A stretch of DNA of 64,000 nucleotides from Pseudomonas sp. LBUM920 (GTDB lineage: Bacteria > Pseudomonadota > Gammaproteobacteria > Pseudomonadales > Pseudomonadaceae): contig NZ_CP027762.1 of the NCBI RefSeq assembly GCF_003852315.1, positions 4,941,501 to 5,005,500 of the forward strand, given 5' to 3'. The translations under genes and the position numbers were made by a program. Positions 52,099 to 61,332 of the stretch are shown here, piece after piece. Numbering within the stretch: the stretch's first letter is position 1; every line of letters starts with the position of its first letter. The notes under the pieces are model-generated. The model was not told the origin of the DNA, ran no database searches, and was given only the letters and a program-made list of their open reading frames with translations.

Positions 52099-52767
52099 TC
52101 AAGCAGCGGGGGTTTCACCGCTCTTGGGCTCAGCGCCCGGCAGTTCAGCGCTGTGCTTGCGTTTGTTGCCCATGCGCACGCCGATGTCCATCAGGAACTG
52201 GAAGAAACCTTCCTGATCTTCCAGCACGTTGCTCCAGAACGGCGAGTGGTACAGCGCCACGGCGCCGTGCACCAACGCCCAGGCGGCGCAGTAGTGGAAA
52301 TAAGGCGGCACATCTTCAAGCTTGCCTTCGCTGATACGACCTTTGATCAGCAGGGTCAGGCGCTCAAAGTTCGAGGCGCGAATCTTGTGCAGCTCCTCGA
52401 CCATTTCCGGGACCTGATTGCCCTTGACCACTTTCTCTTCGAGCCGATCGAACAGACGGTAGCGCTGCGGATCACGCATGCGGAACTCGAAATAGGCGCG
52501 GGACAAGGCTTCCTTGTCTTTGTCGACATCGGCCGAGTGCAGCAGCTCGTTCAAGTCGCGCTCGTAGTCGAGCATCAGGCGCAGGTAGATCTCGGCCTTT
52601 GACTTGAAGTGCTTGTAGATCGTGCCTTTGCCGATACCCACGGCATCCGCAATCATCTCGACGGTGACGCTGTCTTCACCTTGTTCGAGGAACAGCTTGA
52701 GTGCAGTGTCGAGAATTTCCTGCTCACGGCGGCGAAACTCACGGACCTTACGGGGTTCTTTTTGCAT
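52099..52767 (-). CDS. TetR-family transcriptional regulator
   Basis: A 222-residue regulator starting MQKEPRKVREFRRREQEIL; the in-frame start 8 codons earlier is less likely. The HTH is at about residues 20-65 (VEMIADAVGIGKGTIYKHFKSK). The C-terminal ligand domain is helical with a Lys-rich end. It lies beside the rgsA-like RNA locus and matches the position of P. aeruginosa PA2957 from memory; the regulon is unknown. Confidence 0.9.
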   Translation of the reverse strand: MQKEPRKVREFRRREQEILDTALKLFLEQGEDSVTVEMIADAVGIGKGTIYKHFKSKAEIYLRLMLDYERDLNELLHSADVDKDKEALSRAYFEFRMRDPQRYRLFDRLEEKVVKGNQVPEMVEELHKIRASNFERLTLLIKGRISEGKLEDVPPYFHYCAAWALVHGAVALYHSPFWSNVLEDQEGFFQFLMDIGVRMGNKRKHSAELPGAEPKSGETPAA

Positions 52768-53059
52768 GAGGGAGAAGTCTGCAGAGGTCAAAGTGGGAGG
52801 GTTGCGCAGGGCCAGTGATACGTGGCGATACGATTTACCCAGTGCGAGGGATTATCCCGACTGAACAGTCGTTGGGCAACGCCTATGTGAACCCGTTATG
52901 CACTTAACTTTCAGCGCGCCAACGTTTTCGCCGTTATCAGTCAGAAACAATACGCAATATTGACACCCGTGCACCTGCGCAATGAGAACTCAAGCGAAGC
53001 GCGCGTATTCCAAATCTGTTTAAAAAACGATCAGATGCGACTGGACTGAATGGGATCCT

Positions 53060-53073
53060 GATCAATACTTGAA
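53060..53073 (+). promoter_or_regulatory. RpoS-type promoter of the small RNA
   Basis: TCAATACTTGA resembles the sigma-38 extended -10 (CTAYACTT). It lies about 7 bp before the predicted start of the rgsA-like RNA, and RgsA is known to be RpoS-dependent in pseudomonads. Confidence 0.5.
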
Positions 53074-53076
53074 CTG

Positions 53077-53192
53077 TCGGCGTGGCGTCTCCCCCAAGTG
53101 ACGCGTCGACCTGGGTACCGACGGACTGTGTACCCTTGTTTACTCCTAATGGTCTTAGCCCGGATTCACCCCCCAGAACCCGGGTTTTTTTT
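53077..53192 (+). ncRNA. rgsA: Probable RgsA (P16) small regulatory RNA
   Basis: The region between the TetR and tatD genes has no protein gene but ends in a strong plus-strand terminator (GCCCGG...CCCGGG then eight T). An RpoS-like -10 lies just upstream. Predicted length about 116 nt matches the ~120-nt RgsA RNA known beside tatD in pseudomonads, and the stretch CCCTTGTTTACTCC...CTAATGG is as I remember for P16/RgsA. RgsA acts with Hfq in the general stress response. Identity rests on synteny and motif, not on alignment. Confidence 0.7.
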
Positions 53193-53210
53193 GCCTGCAA
53201 TTTGGCTCCA

Positions 53211-53996
53211 TCAGCCGGCGACGTGGGCCAGCGGGAACAGGCGCTTGAAGTTTTCGGTGGTCTGCTCGGCGAAGCGTTCGTACGACTCACCCCGCAGCAT
53301 TGCCAGGTAATCCGCCACATCGCGCACGTATTCCGGCAGGTTCGGCTTGCCACGATGGGGGATGGGCGCCAGATACGGCGAATCGGTTTCCACCAGCAGG
53401 CGATCGGCCGGCACTTGGCGCGCCACATCGCGCAGGGCGTCGGCATTGCGGAAGGTGACGATGCCCGACAGGGAAATATAAAAGCCCAGGTCCAGTGCGG
53501 CCTTGGCCATGTCCCAGTCTTCGGTGAAGCAATGCAGCACGCCGGCCTGGGGCAACGCAGCCTCGCGCAGCAGCGTCAGGGTGTCTGCGCGGGCGCCACG
53601 GGTGTGAACGATCACCGGCTTGCCGGTTTGCCGGGCGGCCTGCAGGTGCAGGCGGAACGACGCCTGCTGCAACTCAGCGGCCTCGGGCTCGTAGTGGTAA
53701 TCCAGGCCGGTTTCGCCAATCGCCACCACGCGTGGGTGATTGAGTTCGCCCAGCAGCCAATCGAGGGCGGGGGCTTCGCCGGGCTTGAGGTCCAGCGGGT
53801 GGATGCCCACCGAACAATCGACATCGGCATAACGATCAGCCAGCGCTTTGACGTCGGCGGCATTTTCAGCGCTGACACCAATGCACAGGAAGTGCCCTAC
53901 TCCACGCTGGCGCGCAGCTTCAAGGGCAGCGTCGAGGGAGCCACCATGTTGGGCAAGGTCGAGGCGATCAAGGTGGCAATGGGAATCTACGAGCAT
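53211..53996 (-). CDS. tatD: TatD-family metal-dependent hydrolase
   Basis: A 261-residue TIM-barrel hydrolase. Metal ligands: SHCHLD (residues 5-10), Glu in IGETGLDYHY, His in VIVHTRGA and HCFTEDW, and Asp in VETDSPYLAP. TatD proteins are 3'-5' DNases or related phosphoesterases. In pseudomonads pilZ normally precedes this gene; here holB's stop is only 63 bp upstream. Confidence 0.94.
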   Translation of the reverse strand: MLVDSHCHLDRLDLAQHGGSLDAALEAARQRGVGHFLCIGVSAENAADVKALADRYADVDCSVGIHPLDLKPGEAPALDWLLGELNHPRVVAIGETGLDYHYEPEAAELQQASFRLHLQAARQTGKPVIVHTRGARADTLTLLREAALPQAGVLHCFTEDWDMAKAALDLGFYISLSGIVTFRNADALRDVARQVPADRLLVETDSPYLAPIPHRGKPNLPEYVRDVADYLAMLRGESYERFAEQTTENFKRLFPLAHVAG

Positions 53997-54029
53997 AGGA
54001 ATTTACAACTTGAGTCACGGAAAGTGTCT

Positions 54030-54052
54030 GGCCGACGATACACCCGTCGGCC
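54030..54052. other. Hairpin in the holB-tatD junction (site of the missing pilZ)
   Basis: GGCCGACG and CGTCGGCC form a perfect 8-bp stem with a 7-base loop in the 63-bp gap between holB and tatD. There is no T-run on either side. It may be an mRNA structure left after pilZ was lost. Confidence 0.45.
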
Positions 54053-54059
54053 GCGGAAA

Positions 54060-55049
54060 TTAACGCCGGCCGAGCAAGCCGACCCACTGCACCAGCAGTG
54101 CTTCGAGTAACAGCACGCGGTTGAGGTTGGCTTTGCCGAGCACCTTCTGGCGCTGGGCCAGAATCCAGTCCTGGATATTCAGCACCTTGTCCTGCGCGCT
54201 TTTCTGCGCCAGGTACTGCACCACTTTGCGCATGTCCGGCAGGCCCAGGCCGGTTTCATCCTGGGTCAACTGGTAGCGCAGGATGAGGCTCGACCAGTCA
54301 CAGAACCAGTCGAACAGCAGCAATAACGGAATATCCTTCCAGGCGCTTTCGGCCAGTTGCGTCGCGGACAGCTCCTGCTTGAGCAGCTTCTTAACGCCTT
54401 CGACCACCAGCGCACGTTGCTCACGCACGCCTTGGGCGTGCAGCTTGACGGCCGCCAAGGGAGAACCCGCGGCCAGGGTCAGCAACTCGACGCGTTCGTC
54501 TTCGCCGCACTCGGGCAGCGCCTGCGCCAGCCACTGCAGGCTCATCGCTTCACTCGGCAGTGGGCAGGCCTGCTGCACACAACGACTGCGAATGGTCGGC
54601 AACAGGCGACTGGACTGGTGACTCACCAGCAACAGCACCGTATCGCCCGACGGTTCTTCCAGGCTCTTGAGCAAGGCGTTGGCGGCGTTGATGTTCATCG
54701 CCTCCACCGGCTCGATCAGCACCACTTTGCGCCCGCCCATCTGCGCGGTCTGCACCACGAAGCTGACGAGGTCACGCACCTGGTCGACCTTGATCGCCTT
54801 GTCGGCTTCCTCAGGCTCCAGCAGGTAATTGTCGGGGTGGCTGCCGGCCTTGAGCAGCAGGCAGGATTTGCACTCACCGCAAGCCTCCAGATTGACCGGG
54901 CGCTGGCATAACAGGCTGGCCATCAAGCGCTCAGCCAACGCACGCTTGCCGATACCCGCTGGCCCATGCAGCAAATAGGCGTGCGCATGCTGGGCACGCC
55001 CGGCCAGTTGCTGCCAGAGGCCGTCCTGCCACGGATAGGCCTCAGCCAC
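54060..55049 (-). CDS. holB: DNA polymerase III delta-prime subunit
   Basis: A 329-residue clamp-loader subunit. P-loop GPAGIGKR (29-36), with the zinc-finger cysteines CQRPVNLEACGECKSC split as Cys48, 57, 60, 63. The sensor region LVSHQSSRLLPTIRSRC is clear. It overlaps tmk by 8 bp, so the two are translated together. Full length; no sign of damage near the absent pilZ. Confidence 0.95.
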   Translation of the reverse strand: MAEAYPWQDGLWQQLAGRAQHAHAYLLHGPAGIGKRALAERLMASLLCQRPVNLEACGECKSCLLLKAGSHPDNYLLEPEEADKAIKVDQVRDLVSFVVQTAQMGGRKVVLIEPVEAMNINAANALLKSLEEPSGDTVLLLVSHQSSRLLPTIRSRCVQQACPLPSEAMSLQWLAQALPECGEDERVELLTLAAGSPLAAVKLHAQGVREQRALVVEGVKKLLKQELSATQLAESAWKDIPLLLLFDWFCDWSSLILRYQLTQDETGLGLPDMRKVVQYLAQKSAQDKVLNIQDWILAQRQKVLGKANLNRVLLLEALLVQWVGLLGRR

Positions 55050-55674
55050 GGGCGCGCTCCAGCAGCGTCGGCACCAAGGCGTCGATGGCTTGCTGTACCT
55101 GCGTCAGCGGCTGAGCCGCGTCCAGCAGGTGGTAGCGCGCGGGCTCCGCCTTGGCGCGTAGCAGGAATGCACTGCGCACCGCATCGAAAAACACGTGGCC
55201 TTCGAGCTCGAAGCGGTCCAGACGACCCCGGGCACTGGCGCGGGCCATCCCCACCTCCACCGGCAGATCGAACAGCAGGGTCAGGTCCGGACGCAAATCG
55301 CCCTGAACGAAAGTTTCCAACGTAGCGATACGCGCCAGGCACAAGCCGCGCCCGCCGCCCTGGTAGGCGTAGGTCGAATCGGTAAAACGGTCGCAAATCA
55401 CCACTGCGCCACGCGCGAGGGCTGGGCGAATCACCTCGGCCAGATGCTGAGCGCGTGCAGCAAACACCAGCAGCAGCTCGGTGTCCGCGTTCATCGGTTC
55501 TTCACCCGGGGCCAGCAATACTTCACGGATGCGCTCGGCGAGTGGCGTGCCGCCGGGCTCGCGGGTCAATACCACCTCGATGCCCTCCGAGCGCAGGCGT
55601 TCGGCCAGGTAATCGCGGTTGGTGCTTTTGCCGGCGCCTTCCGGGCCTTCCAGGGTAATAAACAAGCCAGTCAC
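55042..55674 (-). CDS. tmk: Thymidylate kinase
   Basis: A 210-residue kinase converting dTMP to dTDP. Walker A GPEGAGKST (10-18), DRx-type motif CDRFTDST, and the LID region ASARGRLDRFE. Conserved order mltG-tmk-holB; the start lies 19 bp after the mltG stop and the end overlaps holB. Confidence 0.96.
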   Translation of the reverse strand: MTGLFITLEGPEGAGKSTNRDYLAERLRSEGIEVVLTREPGGTPLAERIREVLLAPGEEPMNADTELLLVFAARAQHLAEVIRPALARGAVVICDRFTDSTYAYQGGGRGLCLARIATLETFVQGDLRPDLTLLFDLPVEVGMARASARGRLDRFELEGHVFFDAVRSAFLLRAKAEPARYHLLDAAQPLTQVQQAIDALVPTLLERARG

Positions 55675-55693
55675 AGGCAGTCCTTAGTCAGAG

Positions 55694-56839
55694 TCATTGC
55701 GGGCTTTGCGGCGCGGCGGTATCCGGCGCAGCCTCGACAGGCTTTTCAACCGGCGCTTCAATCGGCGTGTCGGCAGGTGGCGCCGCGTCTTGCAGCGGTT
55801 TCACCGCCGGCGCAGGGCTGGAACGGTAATCGGCACGGCGCTTGAGCTGAAACTCGCGCACGGCGGCATTATGCGCATCCAGGTCATCGGAGAAAATATG
55901 GCTGCCATCGCCACGGGCGACGAAATACAGGCTGCTGCCCGGCACCGGGTTCAACGCAGCATGAATCGCCTCGCGGCCGACCATCGCGATCGGTGTCGGC
56001 GGCAGGCCGGCAATCAGGTAGGTGTTGTAAGGGTTGGCTTCCTTGAGATGCGCACGGGTCAACTTGCCGTTGTAGCGCTCGCCCAGGCCGTAAATCACTG
56101 TCGGGTCGGTTTGCAGCAGCATGCCGATCTTCATGCGCCGCACGAACACGCCGGCGATTTGCCCGCGCTCTTCCGGCACGCCGGTCTCCTTCTCGACCAG
56201 CGAAGCCATGATCAGCGCTTGGTAAGGGTCGGTGTAGGGCGCATCGGCAGCGCGTTTGCTCCACTCCTGGGCAAGTACATCATCCAGGCGGTTGTAGGCT
56301 TTTTTGAGGAACTCGACGTCGGTCATGCCGCGCACGAAGCGGTAAGTGTCAGGAAAGAACCGCCCTTCGGGGAACACACCGGGGTGACCCAGCTTGTCCA
56401 TCACTTCACTGTCACTCAGGCCCGACAGGGTCTGCACGATCTTTTCATGCTTGGCCAGGGCCGACCGCACCTGACGGAAGTTCCAGCCTTCGACCAGTGT
56501 CAGGCTGTATTGCACCACTTCGCCGCGCTGCCACAGGCCGATCAAGCCTTCGGCGGTGAGGCCTGGAGTCATGCGGTATTCGCCGCTGTGCAATGGCTGG
56601 CCGTCGAGGTTGAAGCGCCAGTACAGGCGCAACCAGAAAGCATCATCCAGCACGCCCTCGGCTTCGAGGCGATTGAAGGTGCCCGTCGGGGTCGACCCGG
56701 CAGGCACATCGAGCAATTGTTCCTGGGTCAGATTCAGGGGCTGCTTCAAGGCAGAATCGAGCTTCCAGGCCGAGAAGCCCAGCAGCAAGCCTGCCGAGAC
56801 CAGGCCGATCTGCAGCAGTAAAACCAGTTTTCGTATCAA
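55694..56839 (-). CDS. mltG: Endolytic peptidoglycan transglycosylase MltG
   Basis: About 381 residues, an inner-membrane lytic transglycosylase (YceG) that cuts nascent glycan strands. Start assigned to a TTG at 56839, one base after the pabC stop, giving MIRKLVLLLQIGLVSAG as the membrane anchor; an ATG-like start farther up would overlap pabC more. The catalytic Glu is in SLVEKETGV. The last ~40 residues are Pro/Ala/Glu-rich (PAVKPLQDAAPP, APVEKPVEAAP), an unusual disordered tail after the YceG fold. Confidence 0.93.
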   Translation of the reverse strand: MIRKLVLLLQIGLVSAGLLLGFSAWKLDSALKQPLNLTQEQLLDVPAGSTPTGTFNRLEAEGVLDDAFWLRLYWRFNLDGQPLHSGEYRMTPGLTAEGLIGLWQRGEVVQYSLTLVEGWNFRQVRSALAKHEKIVQTLSGLSDSEVMDKLGHPGVFPEGRFFPDTYRFVRGMTDVEFLKKAYNRLDDVLAQEWSKRAADAPYTDPYQALIMASLVEKETGVPEERGQIAGVFVRRMKIGMLLQTDPTVIYGLGERYNGKLTRAHLKEANPYNTYLIAGLPPTPIAMVGREAIHAALNPVPGSSLYFVARGDGSHIFSDDLDAHNAAVREFQLKRRADYRSSPAPAVKPLQDAAPPADTPIEAPVEKPVEAAPDTAAPQSPQ

Positions 56840-56840
56840 C

Positions 56841-57656
56841 TCAAATATCCAATAGCGCGCGAACAATGCCCTGCAGTTTACGGGTGAGCGGCCCAACCGA
56901 CCAGCTCATCGCAGCGCAACTGCGCACCGGCCAAATGCCATAAACGCTGTTGCACACGAAGACTTCATCGGCCTGCTGTAACTGCTCAAGGCTGATGTCG
57001 GCCACGGCCAGCGGGATACCCAGTGCGTGCGCCTGGGCCAGAATCTCGGCGCGCATGACCCCGGCAACGCCACAACGATTCAGATCAGCGGTCAGTAACA
57101 CGCCATTGCGCACCACGAACAGGTTGCTGAACACGCCCTCGATAACGCGACCAGACATATCCAGCATTAAACCTTCGGCATGCTCGGCATCCTGCCACTC
57201 GGCGCGGGCAATCACTTGTTCCAGACGATTAAGGTGCTTGAGACCGGCGAGCAACGGCTGCTCGGCCAAACGGGTAGCGCACGCAAACAGGCGGATGCCG
57301 TCGGTTGCGTGAGCGTGGGGATAGGTAGCGGGCGGATTGCCCTGCAAGATACGGCGCACCGGGGCGCCGGGGTTGATGCCATAACCGCGCTGGCTGTCGC
57401 CGCGGGTGAGGATCAACTTGAGCACTGCGTCGCCAAGAGCGGCGGCGTAAGCCAAGACTTCATTGCGGATCAGTGCGTGATCCGTGATCAACGCAAGGCG
57501 CCGGCAACCCTCCTCAAGGCGTTGCAGGTGGCGGTCGAGCAGCACGGGCTGCCCGGCCTTGACGGCGATGGTTTCAAACAGCCCATCACCGTACGCCAGG
57601 CCGCGATCTTTCAGGGGCACGCTGTCCGCTGGCTGACCGTCGACCCAGCTGTGCAT
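56841..57656 (-). CDS. pabC: Aminodeoxychorismate lyase
   Basis: A 271-residue PLP fold-type IV enzyme that releases pyruvate from aminodeoxychorismate to give 4-aminobenzoate for folate. PLP lysine Lys140 in GLKHLNRLEQ; family opening FETI after DRGLAYGDGLFET. Its ATG overlaps the fabF stop by one base (TGATG). In the conserved fabF-pabC-mltG order. Confidence 0.94.
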   Translation of the reverse strand: MHSWVDGQPADSVPLKDRGLAYGDGLFETIAVKAGQPVLLDRHLQRLEEGCRRLALITDHALIRNEVLAYAAALGDAVLKLILTRGDSQRGYGINPGAPVRRILQGNPPATYPHAHATDGIRLFACATRLAEQPLLAGLKHLNRLEQVIARAEWQDAEHAEGLMLDMSGRVIEGVFSNLFVVRNGVLLTADLNRCGVAGVMRAEILAQAHALGIPLAVADISLEQLQQADEVFVCNSVYGIWPVRSCAAMSWSVGPLTRKLQGIVRALLDI

Positions 57657-58900
57657 CACTCGGCGAACCGGCGGAACACCAGGGAGCCGTTGGTGCCACC
57701 AAACCCGAAGGAGTTGGAGATCACCACGTCAATTGGCATCGGCTGGGCTTCGTGAGGCACGAAGTTCAGGTCGCAGCCTTCGTCCGGCTCATCAAGGTTG
57801 ATGGTCGGCGGAGCGACCTGATCCTTGATGGCCATCACGCTGAAAATCGCCTCGACCGCGCCCGCCGCACCCAACAGGTGGCCGGTCATGGACTTGGTGG
57901 AGCTGACCGCCAGCTTGTAGGCGTGCTCGCCAAACACCGACTTGATGGCTTCGGCTTCCGCCAGGTCGCCGGCCGGGGTCGAGGTGCCGTGGGCATTGAT
58001 GTACTGCACCTGGTCGGGATTCACCTTCGCGTCGCGCAACGCGTTGGTGATGCAACGCGCAGCGCCGGCACCGTCAGACGGTGGCGACGTCATGTGATAC
58101 GCATCGCCGCTCATGCCAAAGCCGATCAGCTCGGCGTAGATGGTGGCGCCACGCGCTTTAGCGTGCTCCAACTCTTCCAGTACCAGGGCACCGGCGCCGT
58201 CAGACAGTACAAAACCGTCACGGCCCTTGTCCCACGGACGGCTGGCACGGGTCGGTTCGTCATTGCGCGTGGAAAGCGCACGGGACGCGCCGAAGCCGCC
58301 CATGCCCAGTCCGCAGGCGGCCATCTCGGCGCCACCGGCGATCATCACGTCCGCCTCGTCATAGGCGATGTTGCGCGCCGCCATGCCGATGCAGTGAGTG
58401 CCCGTGGTGCACGCCGTAGCAATGGCGTAGTTAGGCCCCTGCGCACCCAAGTGGATGGACAGGAAACCGGAAATCATATTGATGATCGAGCCCGGTACGA
58501 AGAATGGTGAAATTCGACGGGGGCCGGAATCGTGCAGCGTGCGGCTGGTTTCTTCGATATTGGTCAAACCGCCAATACCCGAACCCATGGCCACGCCGAT
58601 GCGGTCACGGTTGGCGTCGGTGACTTCCAGGCCGGCGTTACGCACCGCCTGAAAACCGGCTGCCAGGCCGTACTGAATGAACAGGTCGAGTTTGCGGGAC
58701 TCTTTGATCGAGAGATATTCCTCGACATTGAAGCCCTTTACCGAGCCGCCAAAACGGGTGGAATAGGCAGAAAGGTCCGTGTGCTCGATCAGACCGATAC
58801 CACTGTGGCCAGCCAGAATGCCCTGCCAACTGCTTGGCACATCCGTACCCAGTGGCGACAACATACCCATACCGGTGACTACGACGCGTCTACGCGACAC
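57656..58900 (-). CDS. fabF: Beta-ketoacyl-ACP synthase II (FabF)
   Basis: A 414-residue condensing enzyme that elongates fatty acids on ACP. The GTG start at 58900 follows AAGGAGAG. Nucleophile Cys164 (ATACTTGTHC), His304 (INAHGTSTP) and His341 (KSMTGHLLG) form the catalytic set. Separated from acpP by a strong terminator, so it has its own promoter or relies on read-through. Confidence 0.96.
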   Translation of the reverse strand: MSRRRVVVTGMGMLSPLGTDVPSSWQGILAGHSGIGLIEHTDLSAYSTRFGGSVKGFNVEEYLSIKESRKLDLFIQYGLAAGFQAVRNAGLEVTDANRDRIGVAMGSGIGGLTNIEETSRTLHDSGPRRISPFFVPGSIINMISGFLSIHLGAQGPNYAIATACTTGTHCIGMAARNIAYDEADVMIAGGAEMAACGLGMGGFGASRALSTRNDEPTRASRPWDKGRDGFVLSDGAGALVLEELEHAKARGATIYAELIGFGMSGDAYHMTSPPSDGAGAARCITNALRDAKVNPDQVQYINAHGTSTPAGDLAEAEAIKSVFGEHAYKLAVSSTKSMTGHLLGAAGAVEAIFSVMAIKDQVAPPTINLDEPDEGCDLNFVPHEAQPMPIDVVISNSFGFGGTNGSLVFRRFAE

Positions 58901-58979
58901 AGCACTCTCCTTTTTTCTTGATGGCGACACTTCGCTCCAGCACGCATTTTATCAGCGCTGAAGTTTCATCAGAGCTAAA

Positions 58980-59015
58980 GAAAAAACCGCACGCCGTTAC
59001 AGCAGTGCGGTTTTT
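58980..59015 (-). terminator. Terminator of acpP
   Basis: AAACCGCAC / GTGCGGTTT stem with a 12-base loop and flanking A/T runs, in the 144-bp acpP-fabF gap. It would dampen fabF relative to the very abundant ACP. Confidence 0.88.
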
Positions 59016-59044
59016 CCCTAACAGCAAGCGACGACTACAAACTA

Positions 59045-59281
59045 TTACGCCTGGTGGGCAGTAACGTAGTCGATAGCAGCTTGAACAGTAGTGATTTTTT
59101 CAGCTTCTTCGTCCGGGATTTCGGTCTCGAATTCCTCTTCCAGAGCCATCACCAGCTCAACGGTGTCAAGGGAGTCGGCACCCAGGTCTTCAACGAAGGA
59201 AGCGGAGTTGGTCACTTCTTCTTCTTTAACGCCCAGTTGCTCGGCAACGATTTTCTTGACGCGCTCTTCGATGGTGCTCAT
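59045..59281 (-). CDS. acpP: Acyl carrier protein
   Basis: A 78-residue acidic helical carrier. The phosphopantetheine site is Ser37 in GADSLDT. The N-terminus MSTIEERVKKIVAEQLG is classic. Carries acyl chains for FabD, FabF, FabG and PlsX, all encoded beside it. Followed by its own terminator. Confidence 0.98.
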   Translation of the reverse strand: MSTIEERVKKIVAEQLGVKEEEVTNSASFVEDLGADSLDTVELVMALEEEFETEIPDEEAEKITTVQAAIDYVTAHQA

Positions 59282-59473
59282 ACCTTGTTTTCACTCCTAA
59301 TGGACAAATTCAGGCAGCTGGCCAGTGGGTAAGTGTATAGAAAGCCATTTCAGCTTTTCAACTGAAAGCTTCACCCTGTACCCGGTCGGCCACCAGCCTA
59401 TAAATTAAGTTGCAGCTTTATAACGGATTTTAGACAGCTCGTATGACATTTTTTTGAAGCGATCCGTCACAAT

Positions 59474-60217
59474 TTAACTCATGTACATCCCGCCGTTCAC
59501 CGGGATTGTAGCCCCAGTCACGTATGCCGCACCGTCGGATGCCAGGAAAGTGACCACATTTGCGATCTCTTGAGCCTGGCCCAGACGGCCCAGCGGAATC
59601 TGCGTCAGCAACGCTTCACGCTGTGCTTCCGGCAGTTCGCGGGTCATATCGGTGTCGATGAACCCTGGGGCCACCGAGTTGACCGTAATCGACCGCGAAC
59701 CGACTTCACGCGCCAATGCACGGCTGAAACCTTCCAGACCGGCTTTGGCCGCCGCGTAGTTTACTTGGCCTGCGTTGCCCATGGCACCCACTACGGAGCC
59801 AATATTGATAATTCGGCCCCAACGCGCCTTGGTCATGCCACGCAAAACACCCTTGGACAGGCGAAACAGACTGTTCAAGTTGGTATCGACCACGTCGTAC
59901 CACTCGTCGTCTTTCATGCGCATCATCAGGTTGTCGCGGGTGATACCGGCGTTGTTCACCAGAATAGCCGGTGCGCCAAATTGTGCAGTGATTTGAGCCA
60001 GCACAGCGGCAACCGACTCATCGTTGGTCACGTTCAGCTCAAGGCCAGTGCCCTGAACGCCGTTTTCCTTCAAGGTGGCGGCGATACGCTCGGCACCCGA
60101 GGCGGATGTCGCGGTGCCGATGACTACGGCGCCCTGACGGCCCAGTTCCAGGGCGATCGCCTGGCCAATGCCACGGCTCGCGCCGGTAACCAGTGCAACT
60201 TTACCTTGCAGACTCAT
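59474..60217 (-). CDS. fabG: 3-oxoacyl-ACP reductase (FabG)
   Basis: A 247-residue SDR that reduces 3-oxoacyl-ACP with NADPH. Motifs: TGASRGIG (11-18), NNAG (88-91), catalytic Ser141, Tyr154 and Lys158 (YAAAK). Lies 32 bp after fabD and 192 bp before acpP, which may have an additional promoter in that gap. Confidence 0.97.
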   Translation of the reverse strand: MSLQGKVALVTGASRGIGQAIALELGRQGAVVIGTATSASGAERIAATLKENGVQGTGLELNVTNDESVAAVLAQITAQFGAPAILVNNAGITRDNLMMRMKDDEWYDVVDTNLNSLFRLSKGVLRGMTKARWGRIINIGSVVGAMGNAGQVNYAAAKAGLEGFSRALAREVGSRSITVNSVAPGFIDTDMTRELPEAQREALLTQIPLGRLGQAQEIANVVTFLASDGAAYVTGATIPVNGGMYMS

Positions 60218-60249
60218 GCAAGCTTCTCCTAAGTTCGGGGATCAGGGAT

Positions 60250-61188
60250 TCAGGCCAGTGCCGCGCGGGCGGCAGCGAAGGCATCCGGGGTATTGAGGTT
60301 GGCAGTCGAGACGCCCTCGGCGCAGCGCTTGTTCAGGCCAGCCAGGACTTTGCCCGGGCCGCACTCGACAAGCTCGGTGGCACCTTTGGCCGCCAGGGTC
60401 TGAACCGACTCAACCCAGCGCACAGGCTTGTAGAGTTGCTCCAGCAGGTCGCGCTTGAGGGTCTCGAGGTCGGCGGCAACGGCCGCACTGACGTTCTGCA
60501 CCAGCGGAATCTGCGGCGCCTGCCAATTGATGGCGGCGATGGACTCGGCAAACCGCTCGGCAGCCGGGCGCATCAGCTCACAGTGGGACGGCACGCTGAC
60601 CGGCAATGGCAAGGCGCGCTTGGCGCCTCGGGCCTTGCAACCCTCGATGGCACGTTCAACGGCAGCCTTGGCACCGGCGATCACCACCTGGCCAGGGGAA
60701 TTGAAGTTCACTGCGCTGACGACCTCGCCCTCGGCCGCTTCGGCACAGGCTTGGATCACCACGGCGTCGTCCAGACCCAGGATAGCGGCCATGCCGCCCT
60801 GTCCGGCCGGAACGGCTTCTTGCATCAGTTGACCACGACGCTCGACCAACTTGACCGCTTCGCCCAGGGTCAGGCTGCCCGCCGCCACCAGGGCGCTGTA
60901 TTCGCCCAGGCTGTGACCGGCCACGTAAGCCGGGCGCGCGCCGCCTTCAGCCAGCCAGAGGCGCCACAGCGCGATCGACGCGGTGAGGATCGCCGGCTGG
61001 GTTTTATCGGTTTGATTGAGTTGCTCTTCCGGCCCTTGCTGGGTCAGCGCCCACAGGTCGTAACCCAGGGCGTCGGAAGCTTCCTTGAAGGTGTCCAGGA
61101 TCAACGGATGTTGCGCGCCCAGCTCGGCCAACATGCCGAGGGACTGCGAACCCTGCCCTGGAAAGACGAATGCGAGGGATGTAGACAT
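60250..61188 (-). CDS. fabD: Malonyl-CoA:ACP transacylase
   Basis: A 312-residue enzyme loading malonyl groups onto ACP. Nucleophile Ser93 in GHSLGE; catalytic His202 in VPSHCELM; FPGQGSQ near residue 9. Start at 61188 (MSTSLAFVFPG). It follows plsX after 144 bp. Confidence 0.97.
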   Translation of the reverse strand: MSTSLAFVFPGQGSQSLGMLAELGAQHPLILDTFKEASDALGYDLWALTQQGPEEQLNQTDKTQPAILTASIALWRLWLAEGGARPAYVAGHSLGEYSALVAAGSLTLGEAVKLVERRGQLMQEAVPAGQGGMAAILGLDDAVVIQACAEAAEGEVVSAVNFNSPGQVVIAGAKAAVERAIEGCKARGAKRALPLPVSVPSHCELMRPAAERFAESIAAINWQAPQIPLVQNVSAAVAADLETLKRDLLEQLYKPVRWVESVQTLAAKGATELVECGPGKVLAGLNKRCAEGVSTANLNTPDAFAAARAALA

Positions 61189-61332
61189 GTAACAAGCCCC
61201 TAATGATCTGGTCGTCAAAAATGAACGCTCCCGATTTTGAGATGAATCCCCAGGTGGGAGCGCACGAAACTGACAGATTGGATGGTCAATTGAACTGGCC
61301 GGTCACATTTAAGCATTCCCGGGCCGATTCGC

